Below are positions 52,547 to 59,966 of a DNA stretch of 64,000 bases, piece after piece. Within the stretch, counting starts at the first letter, position 1. The number at the start of each line of letters is the position of its first letter. The DNA lies in assembly GCF_004014715.1 (NCBI RefSeq), contig NZ_CP034835.1:2852001-2916000 (forward strand). Reading direction: 5' to 3'. The position numbers and the translations under genes are program-made. This stretch comes from Pseudoalteromonas sp. R3. Lineage in GTDB: Bacteria; Pseudomonadota; Gammaproteobacteria; Enterobacterales; Alteromonadaceae. The notes under the pieces were generated by a model. That model was not told where the DNA came from. It did no database searches and saw only the letters and a list, made by a program, of their open reading frames with translations.

Positions 52547-53083
52547 ATGAATTTGAATTTAGATTGGCTGGAGTTGCTAAGACAAACCTTTCCAGATGCA
52601 CTTGAGCTGATCAATGAAGGGGAAATAGAAAAGATTCCAAGATTCTTCCTTGCAAAAAATGTTGCCTTTCTCAGAAAGAAAAATGGACAAACTTTGAAGG
52701 ACTTATCAGCTGCAATCGAGGTTAATTCTGCTGGTTCAATGTCATTACATTTTTCCAACATCGCTAGGATAGAAAGAATGGATACCGATGCAACCATTTC
52801 GTCAATATTCAAGCTGGGGGTTGGATTAGGCTTGGAGATGCCGGACTGGTACGAGTTGTGCAATCCACTCGGTTTTGATGACAATCTTAAACCAGTAGTA
52901 TTGGCCGATATTAATTCAGACTTACTAGCTCAAAGCCTCCAAAAAGCATACGCTGGCATGAGCTCTGCGGGTGAAATAAATATACCTAAACTAGCGGCCA
53001 TGGCCGTTGCAGGATATAAAGCAAGTGTTACTGGTGATTATAAACTGTTTGAAGAGGAGATGTTTAGAATAGCGAGCATGTAA
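52547..53083 (+). CDS. CI-like repressor, 178 residues
   Basis: The ATG at 52547 starts a protein with a helix-turn-helix region in the middle (NVAFLRKKNGQTLKDLSAAIEVNSAGSM) and a C-terminal helical part; there is no visible Ser-Lys LexA-type protease motif, so it may be of a non-cleavable type relieved by an antirepressor. It is divergent from the Cro-like gene and the only plus-strand gene at this spot. It should hold the lysogenic state by binding the tandem operators and the site at 54481. Confidence 0.7.
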   Translation: MNLNLDWLELLRQTFPDALELINEGEIEKIPRFFLAKNVAFLRKKNGQTLKDLSAAIEVNSAGSMSLHFSNIARIERMDTDATISSIFKLGVGLGLEMPDWYELCNPLGFDDNLKPVVLADINSDLLAQSLQKAYAGMSSAGEINIPKLAAMAVAGYKASVTGDYKLFEEEMFRIASM

Positions 53084-53109
53084 AACATGCTCGGTAGTGG
53101 CGTTGCCAA

Positions 53110-53319
53110 TTAAGCGGGGTCAATACCGAAACCGTTTGTAAGAGGAGTTAGCTCAAAGCTATCTTTGTATCTAGGCTCCCAACCGTTGCCATTTGTGAAA
53201 GTGCCAGGTTCTAACTTTTGCTTAGGATCAAGATCATCACCACCACCCCCTCCAACACCACCACTTACAAGACTACACTTGTTAATACTCAGAGTGCTCA
53301 TTTTCATACTTTTCAACAC
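53110..53319 (-). CDS. Small protein with a double-glycine motif (peptide D of the rex-position cassette)
   Basis: A 69-residue product from a GTG at 53319, with AAAGGA seven bases upstream. The start is MLKSMKMSTLSINKCSLVSGG, and then glycines and DDLDPKQ. LS...LVSGG matches several positions of the double-glycine leaders cut by C39 proteases (Leu -12, Ser -11, Val -4, GG), but the usual Glu and Leu at -8 and -7 are Lys and Cys. Last gene of a four-gene unit with two membrane proteins. Another peptide at its other end also has SGG followed by a D-L-x-P-K ending. Confidence 0.55.
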   Translation of the reverse strand: MLKSMKMSTLSINKCSLVSGGVGGGGGDDLDPKQKLEPGTFTNGNGWEPRYKDSFELTPLTNGFGIDPA

Positions 53320-53409
53320 GGCAATATCCTTTATTTTCTATTTGTTACGATTCTATGCTCACCGAAGAGCAAACCACTTAAAGACTCATAAATATATTCA
53401 TAATTTTTT

Positions 53410-53697
53410 TTAAGGTTTTGATTTTATGATAGAGCCCGACTTGATGTTCGATGTACCAACCCTCTCTACGTTCTCTGCGTCCTTTATGAAAGCGCTAGAC
53501 TTAAATATGAATGTCGCGACCACGGCCTGCGTTTCCTCATCCGACACGCACTCACTCAAGTCCTGATCGAGCTTTTTAATTAGATCATAAGACTTTTGAT
53601 TCCGCTCTTCCTTTGATTTCTCTGATATAGACTTATGCAGTGAAAAACCTACTATAAACAAGGTGAGCAGGATCGTGATTACTAAATTAATATCCAT
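53410..53697 (-). CDS. Single-pass membrane protein, 95 residues (rex-position cassette)
   Basis: ATG at 53697 with AGGA five bases upstream. One membrane helix (about 3-20, INLVITILLTLFIVGFSL) followed by a charged helical domain. Not recognised. It overlaps the end of the multi-pass membrane protein gene by 11 bases, so the two are translated together. Confidence 0.65.
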   Translation of the reverse strand: MDINLVITILLTLFIVGFSLHKSISEKSKEERNQKSYDLIKKLDQDLSECVSDEETQAVVATFIFKSSAFIKDAENVERVGTSNIKSGSIIKSKP

Positions 53698-54172
53698 TAT
53701 CTTCCTTATAATCAACTCTGTTTTCTATTCTTATCCTAAAGCCATTAACCAGCAGCAGCACCAATATAGCTGCATTCAAAGATGGCACCAATACCTGATA
53801 AATCTCTACCAACACATTACTATTCCAAGCCACCCAGACGCAGTAAAATACCGCCCTGAAAGCAATTCCAACCAGTAAAATTGATGAAATATGAACAGCA
53901 AAACGTGGTACACCTTGCTTATACATGGATGACACAGCATAGATGGCGGTTAGTTTTGCAAAATTGACTGAAACCCCAAAAAGCTCCCAGTATAAATAAG
54001 CATCCTTCATGCTCTTTATTATCGGGTGGAAATAGTGCCCACACGCAGAGATCAAAACTAAAGACAGACATATAAGCCTCGCCCTACTGTCGCTATAGTT
54101 AAGGATAAGGGCCGCTATCCCTACAAGCAACCAAGCAATATCTAGGGAGAAGTAAATGTTCATATTTGGCAC
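53687..54172 (-). CDS. Multi-pass membrane protein, 161 residues (rex-position cassette)
   Basis: Four or five membrane helices are visible (about 9-26, 33-48, 64-84, 92-115, 122-145) with short loops, so nearly all of it is in the inner membrane. Not recognised. It follows the 52-residue peptide gene by 12 bases and precedes the single-pass protein gene. The place beside the repressor gene is that of rexB in lambda, also a membrane protein, but there is no sequence similarity I can see. Confidence 0.65.
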   Translation of the reverse strand: MPNMNIYFSLDIAWLLVGIAALILNYSDSRARLICLSLVLISACGHYFHPIIKSMKDAYLYWELFGVSVNFAKLTAIYAVSSMYKQGVPRFAVHISSILLVGIAFRAVFYCVWVAWNSNVLVEIYQVLVPSLNAAILVLLLVNGFRIRIENRVDYKEDNGY

Positions 54173-54184
54173 TCTAAACTTCTT

Positions 54185-54343
54185 TTATTTTGGCGGAAGG
54201 TCTCCATTTCCATCACCTCCTGAACGATGTCGAAATACAGGTATTTTATATTCAGCTTCTGGAGAGGAAGACTCCGCCCCCTTAACCAACCTAGCTTCAT
54301 AAAAACCTATGTGAAAGACGTTCTTTTTTGGCTTCTTCAACAT
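54185..54343 (-). CDS. 52-residue peptide with an SGG motif (peptide A of the rex-position cassette)
   Basis: ATG at 54343 with AAAGGAG six bases upstream. Product: MLKKPKKNVFHIGFYEARLV and, at the end, RHRSGGDGNGDLPPK. The first residues (MLK) and the SGG...G-D-L-x-P-K ending recall the peptide at 53110-53319. First gene of the unit, 12 bases before the multi-pass protein gene. Too short for most gene finders; no homologue known to me. Confidence 0.6.
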   Translation of the reverse strand: MLKKPKKNVFHIGFYEARLVKGAESSSPEAEYKIPVFRHRSGGDGNGDLPPK

Positions 54344-54474
54344 ACCAACTCCTTTAAGTAGAAGCTAAATAATACAGGAACCCAGTCTTTCAAACAATAT
54401 ATCAACAGAATTTAAACAAAGTCAATCCAACAAGCGAACTTTTCGCGAATTCGCAAATTTAACACCTTACACCC

Positions 54475-54503
54475 TTTACAATTTGCATATATGCAAATAT
54501 AGT
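54475..54503 (+). promoter_or_regulatory. Promoter of the rightward early operon with an embedded operator
   Basis: TTTACA (54475-54480), 17-base spacer, TATAGT (54498-54503). A perfect 18-base palindrome, ATTTGCATATATGCAAAT (54481-54498), fills the spacer. It is the best copy of the operator found in the immunity region, so the CI-like repressor should shut this promoter. A second palindrome, GCGAATTCGC, is at 54445-54454. Confidence 0.78.
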
Positions 54504-54532
54504 TGAGCAAAACATGATTTGAGAATCCGCGT

Positions 54533-54823
54533 ATGCACAACTATCAAAGGGTCGTAAATGTCATCGCTACTGAAGCTCCCCGTATTAATATAATGGTGCT
54601 TGAGCTCGCAGCCATGAGCCTTCAGAAACACGACACAATATCTGTATCTCTAACTACATACCCCATTAACCAGATGGTTGATGTAGATGTATGGGATCAC
54701 TCAACTGGTAGTCCCGAACTTAAAGAGCAGAAATCTATTCGTTTTAATGACCCAGATGCAGAAACAGAAATAGATAGGCTCATAAATAAGGTTCGCGGTC
54801 TTTATGGGGAGCAGGCATCATGA
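54533..54823 (+). CDS. Hypothetical early protein, 96 residues
   Basis: Not recognised. It has a mixed alpha/beta pattern (VNVIATEAPRINIMVLELAAMSLQ, then QMVDVDVWDHSTGSPEL). First gene after the repressed early promoter; its stop overlaps the annealase start (ATGA), so it is expressed with recombination genes. Confidence 0.65.
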   Translation: MHNYQRVVNVIATEAPRINIMVLELAAMSLQKHDTISVSLTTYPINQMVDVDVWDHSTGSPELKEQKSIRFNDPDAETEIDRLINKVRGLYGEQAS

Positions 54824-55731
54824 GTGGGCTTAGCATTCAAGAGCAGCTCGCAGCACCATTTGAGGAAAGTGATATCGAATGGCTGGTGTTCAAGAGTGGC
54901 GTTAACAATGACGGCCCTTGGGTTCAGGTGGTGCCTTATGTCACTAACAGGGCCGTCCAACAAAGACTTGATGATGTGTTGGGTCTCCACGGCTGGGAAA
55001 ACGTGTACCGCGACGCTGATGGTGGTCAGATATGCGGCCTTAAACTACTTATTGATGGCACATGGATTACCAAATGGGATGGCGCAAGTTACAACGACTA
55101 TGAGCCTCTCAAAAGCGCCCTTTCAGGCTCGATGAAGCGAGCTGGCGTGCAGTTCGGAATAGGCCGCTACCTATATAGTGTAGAACCTGTGTTTTTGAAA
55201 TGTCAGCAAATTGCAGACCGCTATGAATGCACAGAGAACTTCGCCCTTATTCGACAGGACATAGACGAGAACAACACTACCTGGCTACCAGTCCAATGGC
55301 CTACTCCGCCATTACCGGAATTTGTGTTGCCACAAGCTGACCTTAATCAGTATCTCGACAACATAAAAGCAGCAACAAATCTAACTGAACTGGCCAAGGC
55401 TTTTGGTGAGGCGATGCGCTGTGCCGAAGCAATGGGCGAGAAATCTAAGCGCAAGGCCGTTATTGAAGCTCGTAACACCAGGCAGAAAGCTGTCGAGCAA
55501 GAGCAAGTGGCAAAGCGTACTGAGGCTGTGGCCAAGTTCAAAGCCTGGCTAAATAGCGCCGTGAAAACACTTGAATCCACCGTAAACGAAACCCTTCTGG
55601 ATATGGAGTTCAAGCGCGTGAAACAGGAGCTACAGGGATATTGCAAAGCCCTTACCCTCACCGAAACAGACTACATAAACCGCATTAACCAAGTTAAGCA
55701 ATCTCAATTAATGAAGTTTCAAGGAGCATAG
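54820..55731 (+). CDS. Rad52/Sak-type single-strand annealing protein
   Basis: A 303-residue recombinase. The N-terminal domain is of the Rad52_Rad22 type: VVPYVTNRAVQQRLDDVLGLHGWENVY, then GTWITKWDGASYNDYEPLKSALSGSMKRAGVQFGIGRYLY. It pairs complementary single strands in phage recombination. The C-terminal half is a charged helical region that may bind SSB, encoded three genes downstream. No dedicated exonuclease of the Red-alpha or RecE type is seen. Confidence 0.85.
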   Translation: MSGLSIQEQLAAPFEESDIEWLVFKSGVNNDGPWVQVVPYVTNRAVQQRLDDVLGLHGWENVYRDADGGQICGLKLLIDGTWITKWDGASYNDYEPLKSALSGSMKRAGVQFGIGRYLYSVEPVFLKCQQIADRYECTENFALIRQDIDENNTTWLPVQWPTPPLPEFVLPQADLNQYLDNIKAATNLTELAKAFGEAMRCAEAMGEKSKRKAVIEARNTRQKAVEQEQVAKRTEAVAKFKAWLNSAVKTLESTVNETLLDMEFKRVKQELQGYCKALTLTETDYINRINQVKQSQLMKFQGA

Positions 55732-55732
55732 A

Positions 55733-56770
55733 ATGAATACAACAACACAATCCGCAGGCACAGATGTACTAAATATCGTGTTTCAAAATGAAATCACAGA
55801 TGAAGGTATATCCGCCCTGCTTCAGAAATACCCGACTAACCTGGTTGTCGACATGTCCGATGATAAGCAATTTAAAGATGGCCGTAAGACGCGGGCCGAA
55901 CGGAACAAACTGACAAAGGCCATAAATGCTCGTCGGATTGAAATTTGCCAGCAAATCAAAGCGCGGGGCGACCAGCTAATTGAGCAGGTTGAAGGTATCT
56001 ACTCCGTTGTTGTGGCCCCTTTTGAGATTGAAGAAACACGCCGCAAAGAAGCCAAAGCAAAGGCCGAGCTTGAGCACCAAAAGCTGCTAGATGGGCAGCG
56101 AGCAGAAATTCAGGCGCTTCGCGCGTTTATCACTGATTGTGAGGGTAAATCATCACAATACATCGCCGACGTCATGGAATCAGTCGACTTACTTGAAACC
56201 AGCTGTTTTGACAAAGAGCTCATTCATGAGGCCATCGAAGCCAAAAAAGACGTACTAAACCGCCTTTTCCAAATGCAGACACAGGCCAAGGCGAACGAGC
56301 AACTTGAAGCTGAAAAAGCTGAGCTCCACGCTAAGCAAGAAGCCGCTGCAAAAGCGCAAGCTATCACAGACAAGATCGCGGAAATCCGCATGGAACCCGC
56401 GAACTGTATCACTAAATCGAGCGCTGAAATTGACGCTCGTATCGGTCAGCTAAGAACAGCACCCATGCATGTTGAAGAATTTGGCGACAGACTGTCGGAA
56501 GCGCAAGAAGCCATAGAGGCATCTATTGCCCAGCTCGGCCAGATGTATCACCAGAAGAAGCAGCTTGAGGCACTTGCGCCAGCCCCTGAACCTGAGGTTG
56601 CCTCAGAGCCTGAAACATGCAAGTTGGCCCCACTCACTTACACACCTCTTGGCATTTGGCCCAGCGCAAAAGCTCGAAGAGAGAACGGGGATTTAGACCT
56701 CGTGTGTGCACAGCTTGAAAAAGCAGAAGCGTTTATCGCGCAAATGGCAGACGAGCAAAGCGCAGCATAA
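55733..56770 (+). CDS. DUF1351 family phage protein
   Basis: A 345-residue protein with the DUF1351 opening, in which a short strand region leads into QFKDGRKTRAERNKLTKAINARRIEICQQIK, then a long charged coiled coil (about 75-300). The family is found beside annealases and recombination nucleases in phages; a role in single-strand binding or recombination is inferred from context. It begins two bases after the annealase stop. Confidence 0.82.
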   Translation: MNTTTQSAGTDVLNIVFQNEITDEGISALLQKYPTNLVVDMSDDKQFKDGRKTRAERNKLTKAINARRIEICQQIKARGDQLIEQVEGIYSVVVAPFEIEETRRKEAKAKAELEHQKLLDGQRAEIQALRAFITDCEGKSSQYIADVMESVDLLETSCFDKELIHEAIEAKKDVLNRLFQMQTQAKANEQLEAEKAELHAKQEAAAKAQAITDKIAEIRMEPANCITKSSAEIDARIGQLRTAPMHVEEFGDRLSEAQEAIEASIAQLGQMYHQKKQLEALAPAPEPEVASEPETCKLAPLTYTPLGIWPSAKARRENGDLDLVCAQLEKAEAFIAQMADEQSAA

Positions 56771-56826
56771 TTTAAAACCCAGCCAGCAGAGGTGGCGAAA
56801 GCCCCTCTATATATAGGAGCAAGGAC

Positions 56827-56997
56827 ATGGCAATAGATCTATTGATTAAAACCCCGGAAGAAGCCAGCGCAATTATACAGGCACGCAACGCACGCATTGC
56901 CAGCCAGCTAGTGCGCCAGGGTAAATGCCGCCGGCAGATAGAGGACATAAAAGAGCAGCGAGCGAGGGACGCTGAATTTAAAGAGGTATGGGAATAA
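56827..56997 (+). CDS. Small hypothetical protein, 56 residues
   Basis: ATG at 56827 with AAGGAC upstream, TAA at 56995-56997. The product, [20 protein letters not shown] followed by [16 protein letters not shown], is helical and basic. It ends just before the SSB start. Not recognised. Confidence 0.6.
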   Translation: MAIDLLIKTPEEASAIIQARNARIASQLVRQGKCRRQIEDIKEQRARDAEFKEVWE

Positions 56998-56999
56998 TC

Positions 57000-57521
57000 A
57001 TGGCACGCGGAGTAAACAAAGTAATTCTGGTTGGCAACTTAGGACAAGACCCTGAAGTACGTTACATGCCTAACGGTAATGCAGTAGCGAGCATCAGCAT
57101 TGCGACCACTGACAGCTGGAAGGATAAAAACACAGGCCAACCGCAACAAAGAACTGAATGGCATCGGGTACTGATTTTCGGAAAGTTGGCAGAGGTAGCC
57201 GGTCAATACCTGCGCAAGGGCTCTCAAGTCTACATCGAAGGTCGCTTACAGACTCGTAAATGGACAGACCAAAACGGTCAAGAGCGCTACACCACCGAGA
57301 TAGTCGTCGATATCCGTGGGCAAATGCAGATGCTGGGTGGAGTTAGTCAAGCAAACGGCAGCGGGCAATACCAACAACAGTCCGCAAGCGGGAACCGGCA
57401 GCAACAGAGCGGCTATACACAGCAGGGTCAGCAACACCACAACCTCAGCGGCAGTCAATTAGGTGGGTCAAATAACCCCATGGAGCCACCCGTTGATTTT
57501 GATGACGACATCCCATTCTGA
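57000..57521 (+). CDS. ssb: Single-stranded DNA-binding protein
   Basis: A 173-residue phage SSB. The OB fold is clear: [44 protein letters not shown] glutamine- and glycine-rich linker (about 113-158) leads to the acidic tip DDDIPF, which recruits partner proteins in bacterial SSB. The start at 57000 matches the family; an ATG at 56988 adds four residues. It should cooperate with the Rad52-type annealase. Confidence 0.95.
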   Translation: MARGVNKVILVGNLGQDPEVRYMPNGNAVASISIATTDSWKDKNTGQPQQRTEWHRVLIFGKLAEVAGQYLRKGSQVYIEGRLQTRKWTDQNGQERYTTEIVVDIRGQMQMLGGVSQANGSGQYQQQSASGNRQQQSGYTQQGQQHHNLSGSQLGGSNNPMEPPVDFDDDIPF

Positions 57522-57538
57522 ATGAAAGGAGATAGCCA

Positions 57539-57907
57539 ATGTTTTGTGTATACGGAGTTAGCCAAACCAAATGCAGGAAAGCAGCTGTAAAAAAGGTCGG
57601 TGCGCTCAAAGGGAAATTAGCTCCCCAAAATGCGGAAGAGCGAGAAGCGCAGATTGCGGTGGTGCAGGCTCAAATTTTCAAAAGCTCAAAACCATCGAGC
57701 ATAAGCGGTGAACTCGCCATGCCCAGTTCAGTGAATGACTTCATCATCCAGGCAAAAAAGCTGCCTGGTGAATTTCGAAGTCTATGCGGAATGAGAAGGC
57801 GCCCGGTACTTGATAAGAAAGGCAACCCGATACTCACAAAGGCTAAGCGACAGCGATACGAATGGGTACCGCTAGAAGAGAATTTTAACCCTGATATCCA
57901 TATTTAA
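57539..57907 (+). CDS. Hypothetical protein, 122 residues
   Basis: ATG at 57539 with AAAGGAGAT upstream. A basic protein with no recognised domain; the C terminus (FRSLCGMRRRPVLDKKGNPILTKAKRQRYEWVPL) looks like a small DNA-binding strand-turn unit. It lies between ssb and the rdgC-like gene in the recombination operon. Confidence 0.65.
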   Translation: MFCVYGVSQTKCRKAAVKKVGALKGKLAPQNAEEREAQIAVVQAQIFKSSKPSSISGELAMPSSVNDFIIQAKKLPGEFRSLCGMRRRPVLDKKGNPILTKAKRQRYEWVPLEENFNPDIHI

Positions 57908-57917
57908 GGAACGACCC

Positions 57918-59081
57918 ATGTTTATACCAAATGCAATAGCATACAAATTTAAAGAGATCCCATCACAGTACCTTGATGCGGAAACCTTGGAATCAGCCCT
58001 AGCTCAAGACCGGTCTCGCCGCTGCGGGAGCCAAGAGGCCCAGACATTCGGCTGGACCACTGCGCTAGGTGATCATGGCGACAAGCTAGCTCACGTTGTA
58101 GGCGATAAAATTCTCTTGTGCGCAAAACGTTATGAGCGCGTAATCCCTGCATCTGTGGTCAATGAGATGATGCACGAGAAAATCAAACTAATAGAAACCG
58201 AAGAAGGACGCACAGTTAAGAAGAAAGAACGCGACGAGATCAAGGAGAACATTCTTCAAACTATAACGCCGCAAGCTTTTGAGAAGTCGTCAAACACTCA
58301 CATCCTGATTGACCTGACCAAAGGGTTTGTATTTGTAAATGCCAGCTCTTTTAATAAAGCAGAAGAAGCGTTGGCATTGCTTCGCAAGTCCGTTGGCACC
58401 CTACCCGTTGCACCTTTATTTGCGAATGTGTTTATTGACACCGCACTAACTGAATTTGTTGCGGAGCAGACCCCACCGGAGCATTTTACCTTTGGTGGCA
58501 CAGCGAGGCTAAGCGATACAGCAGAGGCATCGTCTGAGATTGTGCTTAAAGAGCGCGATCTCCAGTCCGAAGAAGTGCAAGAACTCATGCAAAACACCTT
58601 TGTAACGGTGCTGGAACTCAAATATAAGGACCAGGTGACCTTCACCCTGGACAGCAAAGGCACAATAAAGAGAATCAAATACTCGGACATCATAAAAGAG
58701 CGCAACGGTGACATTCCACTTGAAGACATGGCCGCAAAACTTTCTGCTGATTTCATCCTGATAATCACAGAACTTACTGAGCTAGCAACCGCCCTGCACG
58801 CAGCAATCCGCACTAAGATTGATGATGGGTACGAAGGCGCTCCACCTAAAATTGAAACGGCAAGTTTCCCGCAAGAAGAAAGCCAGCAAGACCCTGAAGA
58901 CCCGCTATACAGCGAAGCTGAAGCCATCGTAATTAGAAGCAAGAACGCATTGGTATCATCTCTTCAGCGCTCACTACGAATCGGATACAACAGAGCGACG
59001 CGCTTAATTGAAGCAATGGAAGCCAAAGGCATTGTTACAGCTCCCGGCCATAACGGCGTCCGTGACGTAATCGCGGCTTAG
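57918..59081 (+). CDS. RdgC-type recombination protein fused to an FtsK gamma-like DNA-binding domain
   Basis: A 387-residue protein. The first 300 residues follow RdgC: MFIPNAIAYKF at the start, the FGWTTALGDHGDKLAHVVGDKILLCAKRYERVIPASVVNE block (about 43-82), and FVFVNASSFNKAEEALALLRKSVGTLPVAP (about 140-170). RdgC forms a ring around DNA and limits RecA. Residues 328-387 (DPLYSEAEAIVIRS...LQRSLRIGYNRATRLIEAMEAKGIV...GHNGVRDVI) match the FtsK gamma winged helix, which reads KOPS and activates XerD; its N-R-x-x-R-x-x-E recognition helix is intact. An acidic linker joins them. E. coli RdgC has 303 residues and no such tail. Confidence 0.85.
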   Translation: MFIPNAIAYKFKEIPSQYLDAETLESALAQDRSRRCGSQEAQTFGWTTALGDHGDKLAHVVGDKILLCAKRYERVIPASVVNEMMHEKIKLIETEEGRTVKKKERDEIKENILQTITPQAFEKSSNTHILIDLTKGFVFVNASSFNKAEEALALLRKSVGTLPVAPLFANVFIDTALTEFVAEQTPPEHFTFGGTARLSDTAEASSEIVLKERDLQSEEVQELMQNTFVTVLELKYKDQVTFTLDSKGTIKRIKYSDIIKERNGDIPLEDMAAKLSADFILIITELTELATALHAAIRTKIDDGYEGAPPKIETASFPQEESQQDPEDPLYSEAEAIVIRSKNALVSSLQRSLRIGYNRATRLIEAMEAKGIVTAPGHNGVRDVIAA

Positions 59082-59089
59082 GAGGGATC

Positions 59090-59710
59090 ATGTTCGAGCA
59101 ATTCTATGGACAAAAATACAGCCTGATATACGCCGACCCAGCCTGGCAATTCAACAGCAAGAAATCGGGTGGCTCAATGAAATCAGGAGCGGCTCAGCAG
59201 TACGACACTATGAGCCTTGAACAACTAAAGACTATGCCAGTATCCGAAATTGCCGCAGATGACTGCATCCTGGTTATGTGGTGGGTTAACGCCATGCCCG
59301 AAGAGGCTATCGAACTCGTCAAAGCCTGGGGTTTTGAACTCAAAAACATGAATGGCTTTGTATGGAACAAACTCACGGTTAAAGGCTTACCATTTTTCGG
59401 TATGGGTTACTGGACCCGCGCCGGTAGCGAGTCAGCAATTATCGCCATCAAGGGTAAGCCCAAAGTCGCGTCACGCTCCGTTCGCGCTGTTGGCAACTGC
59501 GAGATGGATGCCAGTGAGTTATTCGCCCCTATTACATTTACAGGTAACTACCCGATATTGGAGCACAGCCGCAAGCCAGATGAATTCCGCCAAAAGTGTG
59601 CAGAGCTCGCAGGTGACAAACCCAAAATTGAGTTGTTTGCACGCACCCAGGCGCCTGGTTGGCAAGTTTGGGGTAATGAAGTAGATAAATTCAAAAGTGA
59701 CGCAGCATAG
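59090..59710 (+). CDS. MT-A70 family adenine methyltransferase
   Basis: A 206-residue SAM-dependent enzyme expected to make N6-methyladenine in DNA. The catalytic motif is ADPAW (residues 16-20) where the family usually has DPPW. Other blocks are CILVMWWVNAMPEEAIELVKAWGF, the GMGYWTRAGSESAIIAIKG stretch, and KIELFARTQAPGWQVWGNEVDK near the end. In phages such enzymes protect DNA from host restriction. Nine bases follow the rdgC-like gene, with GGAGG upstream. Confidence 0.88.
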   Translation: MFEQFYGQKYSLIYADPAWQFNSKKSGGSMKSGAAQQYDTMSLEQLKTMPVSEIAADDCILVMWWVNAMPEEAIELVKAWGFELKNMNGFVWNKLTVKGLPFFGMGYWTRAGSESAIIAIKGKPKVASRSVRAVGNCEMDASELFAPITFTGNYPILEHSRKPDEFRQKCAELAGDKPKIELFARTQAPGWQVWGNEVDKFKSDAA

Positions 59711-59735
59711 CTGCACTAAACTAAAAAGGTGAATC

Positions 59736-59966
59736 ATGACAAATGCAAGCCCATCAGTATTTCTGGAGTGGATCCCGCAAGCTGTTTATATACAAAACTA
59801 CCTGGAGAAGAAAGAAACCATAGACGAACGAATCAAAAAACATCACTGGATAAAAGGCATTCATTACAACGTTCCGAAAGGCTCTAAAACCCGGTGGATC
59901 AATATTATGGAGGTGAACAAATGGGCAGCAGGTCAGGTTATCCAGGCGTATCAAGTCGCAAGCTAA
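59736..59966 (+). CDS. xis: Excisionase-like protein
   Basis: A 76-residue basic protein of the excisionase type: SVFLEWIPQAVYIQNYLEK, KKHHWIKGIHYNVPKGSKTRWINIMEVNKWA. The WIKGxHYxxPxGxxxxW stretch is a winged-helix pattern seen in phage excisionases. Its last 46 bases overlap the integrase start, so production of both is linked. Confidence 0.8.
   Translation: MTNASPSVFLEWIPQAVYIQNYLEKKETIDERIKKHHWIKGIHYNVPKGSKTRWINIMEVNKWAAGQVIQAYQVAS

Noticed and set aside
53073..53093. Perfect hairpin CGAGCATG-TAAAA-CATGCTCG over the cI-like stop codon, considered as a terminator
   Set aside because: No T run follows. It may affect mRNA end stability but is not supported as an intrinsic terminator.
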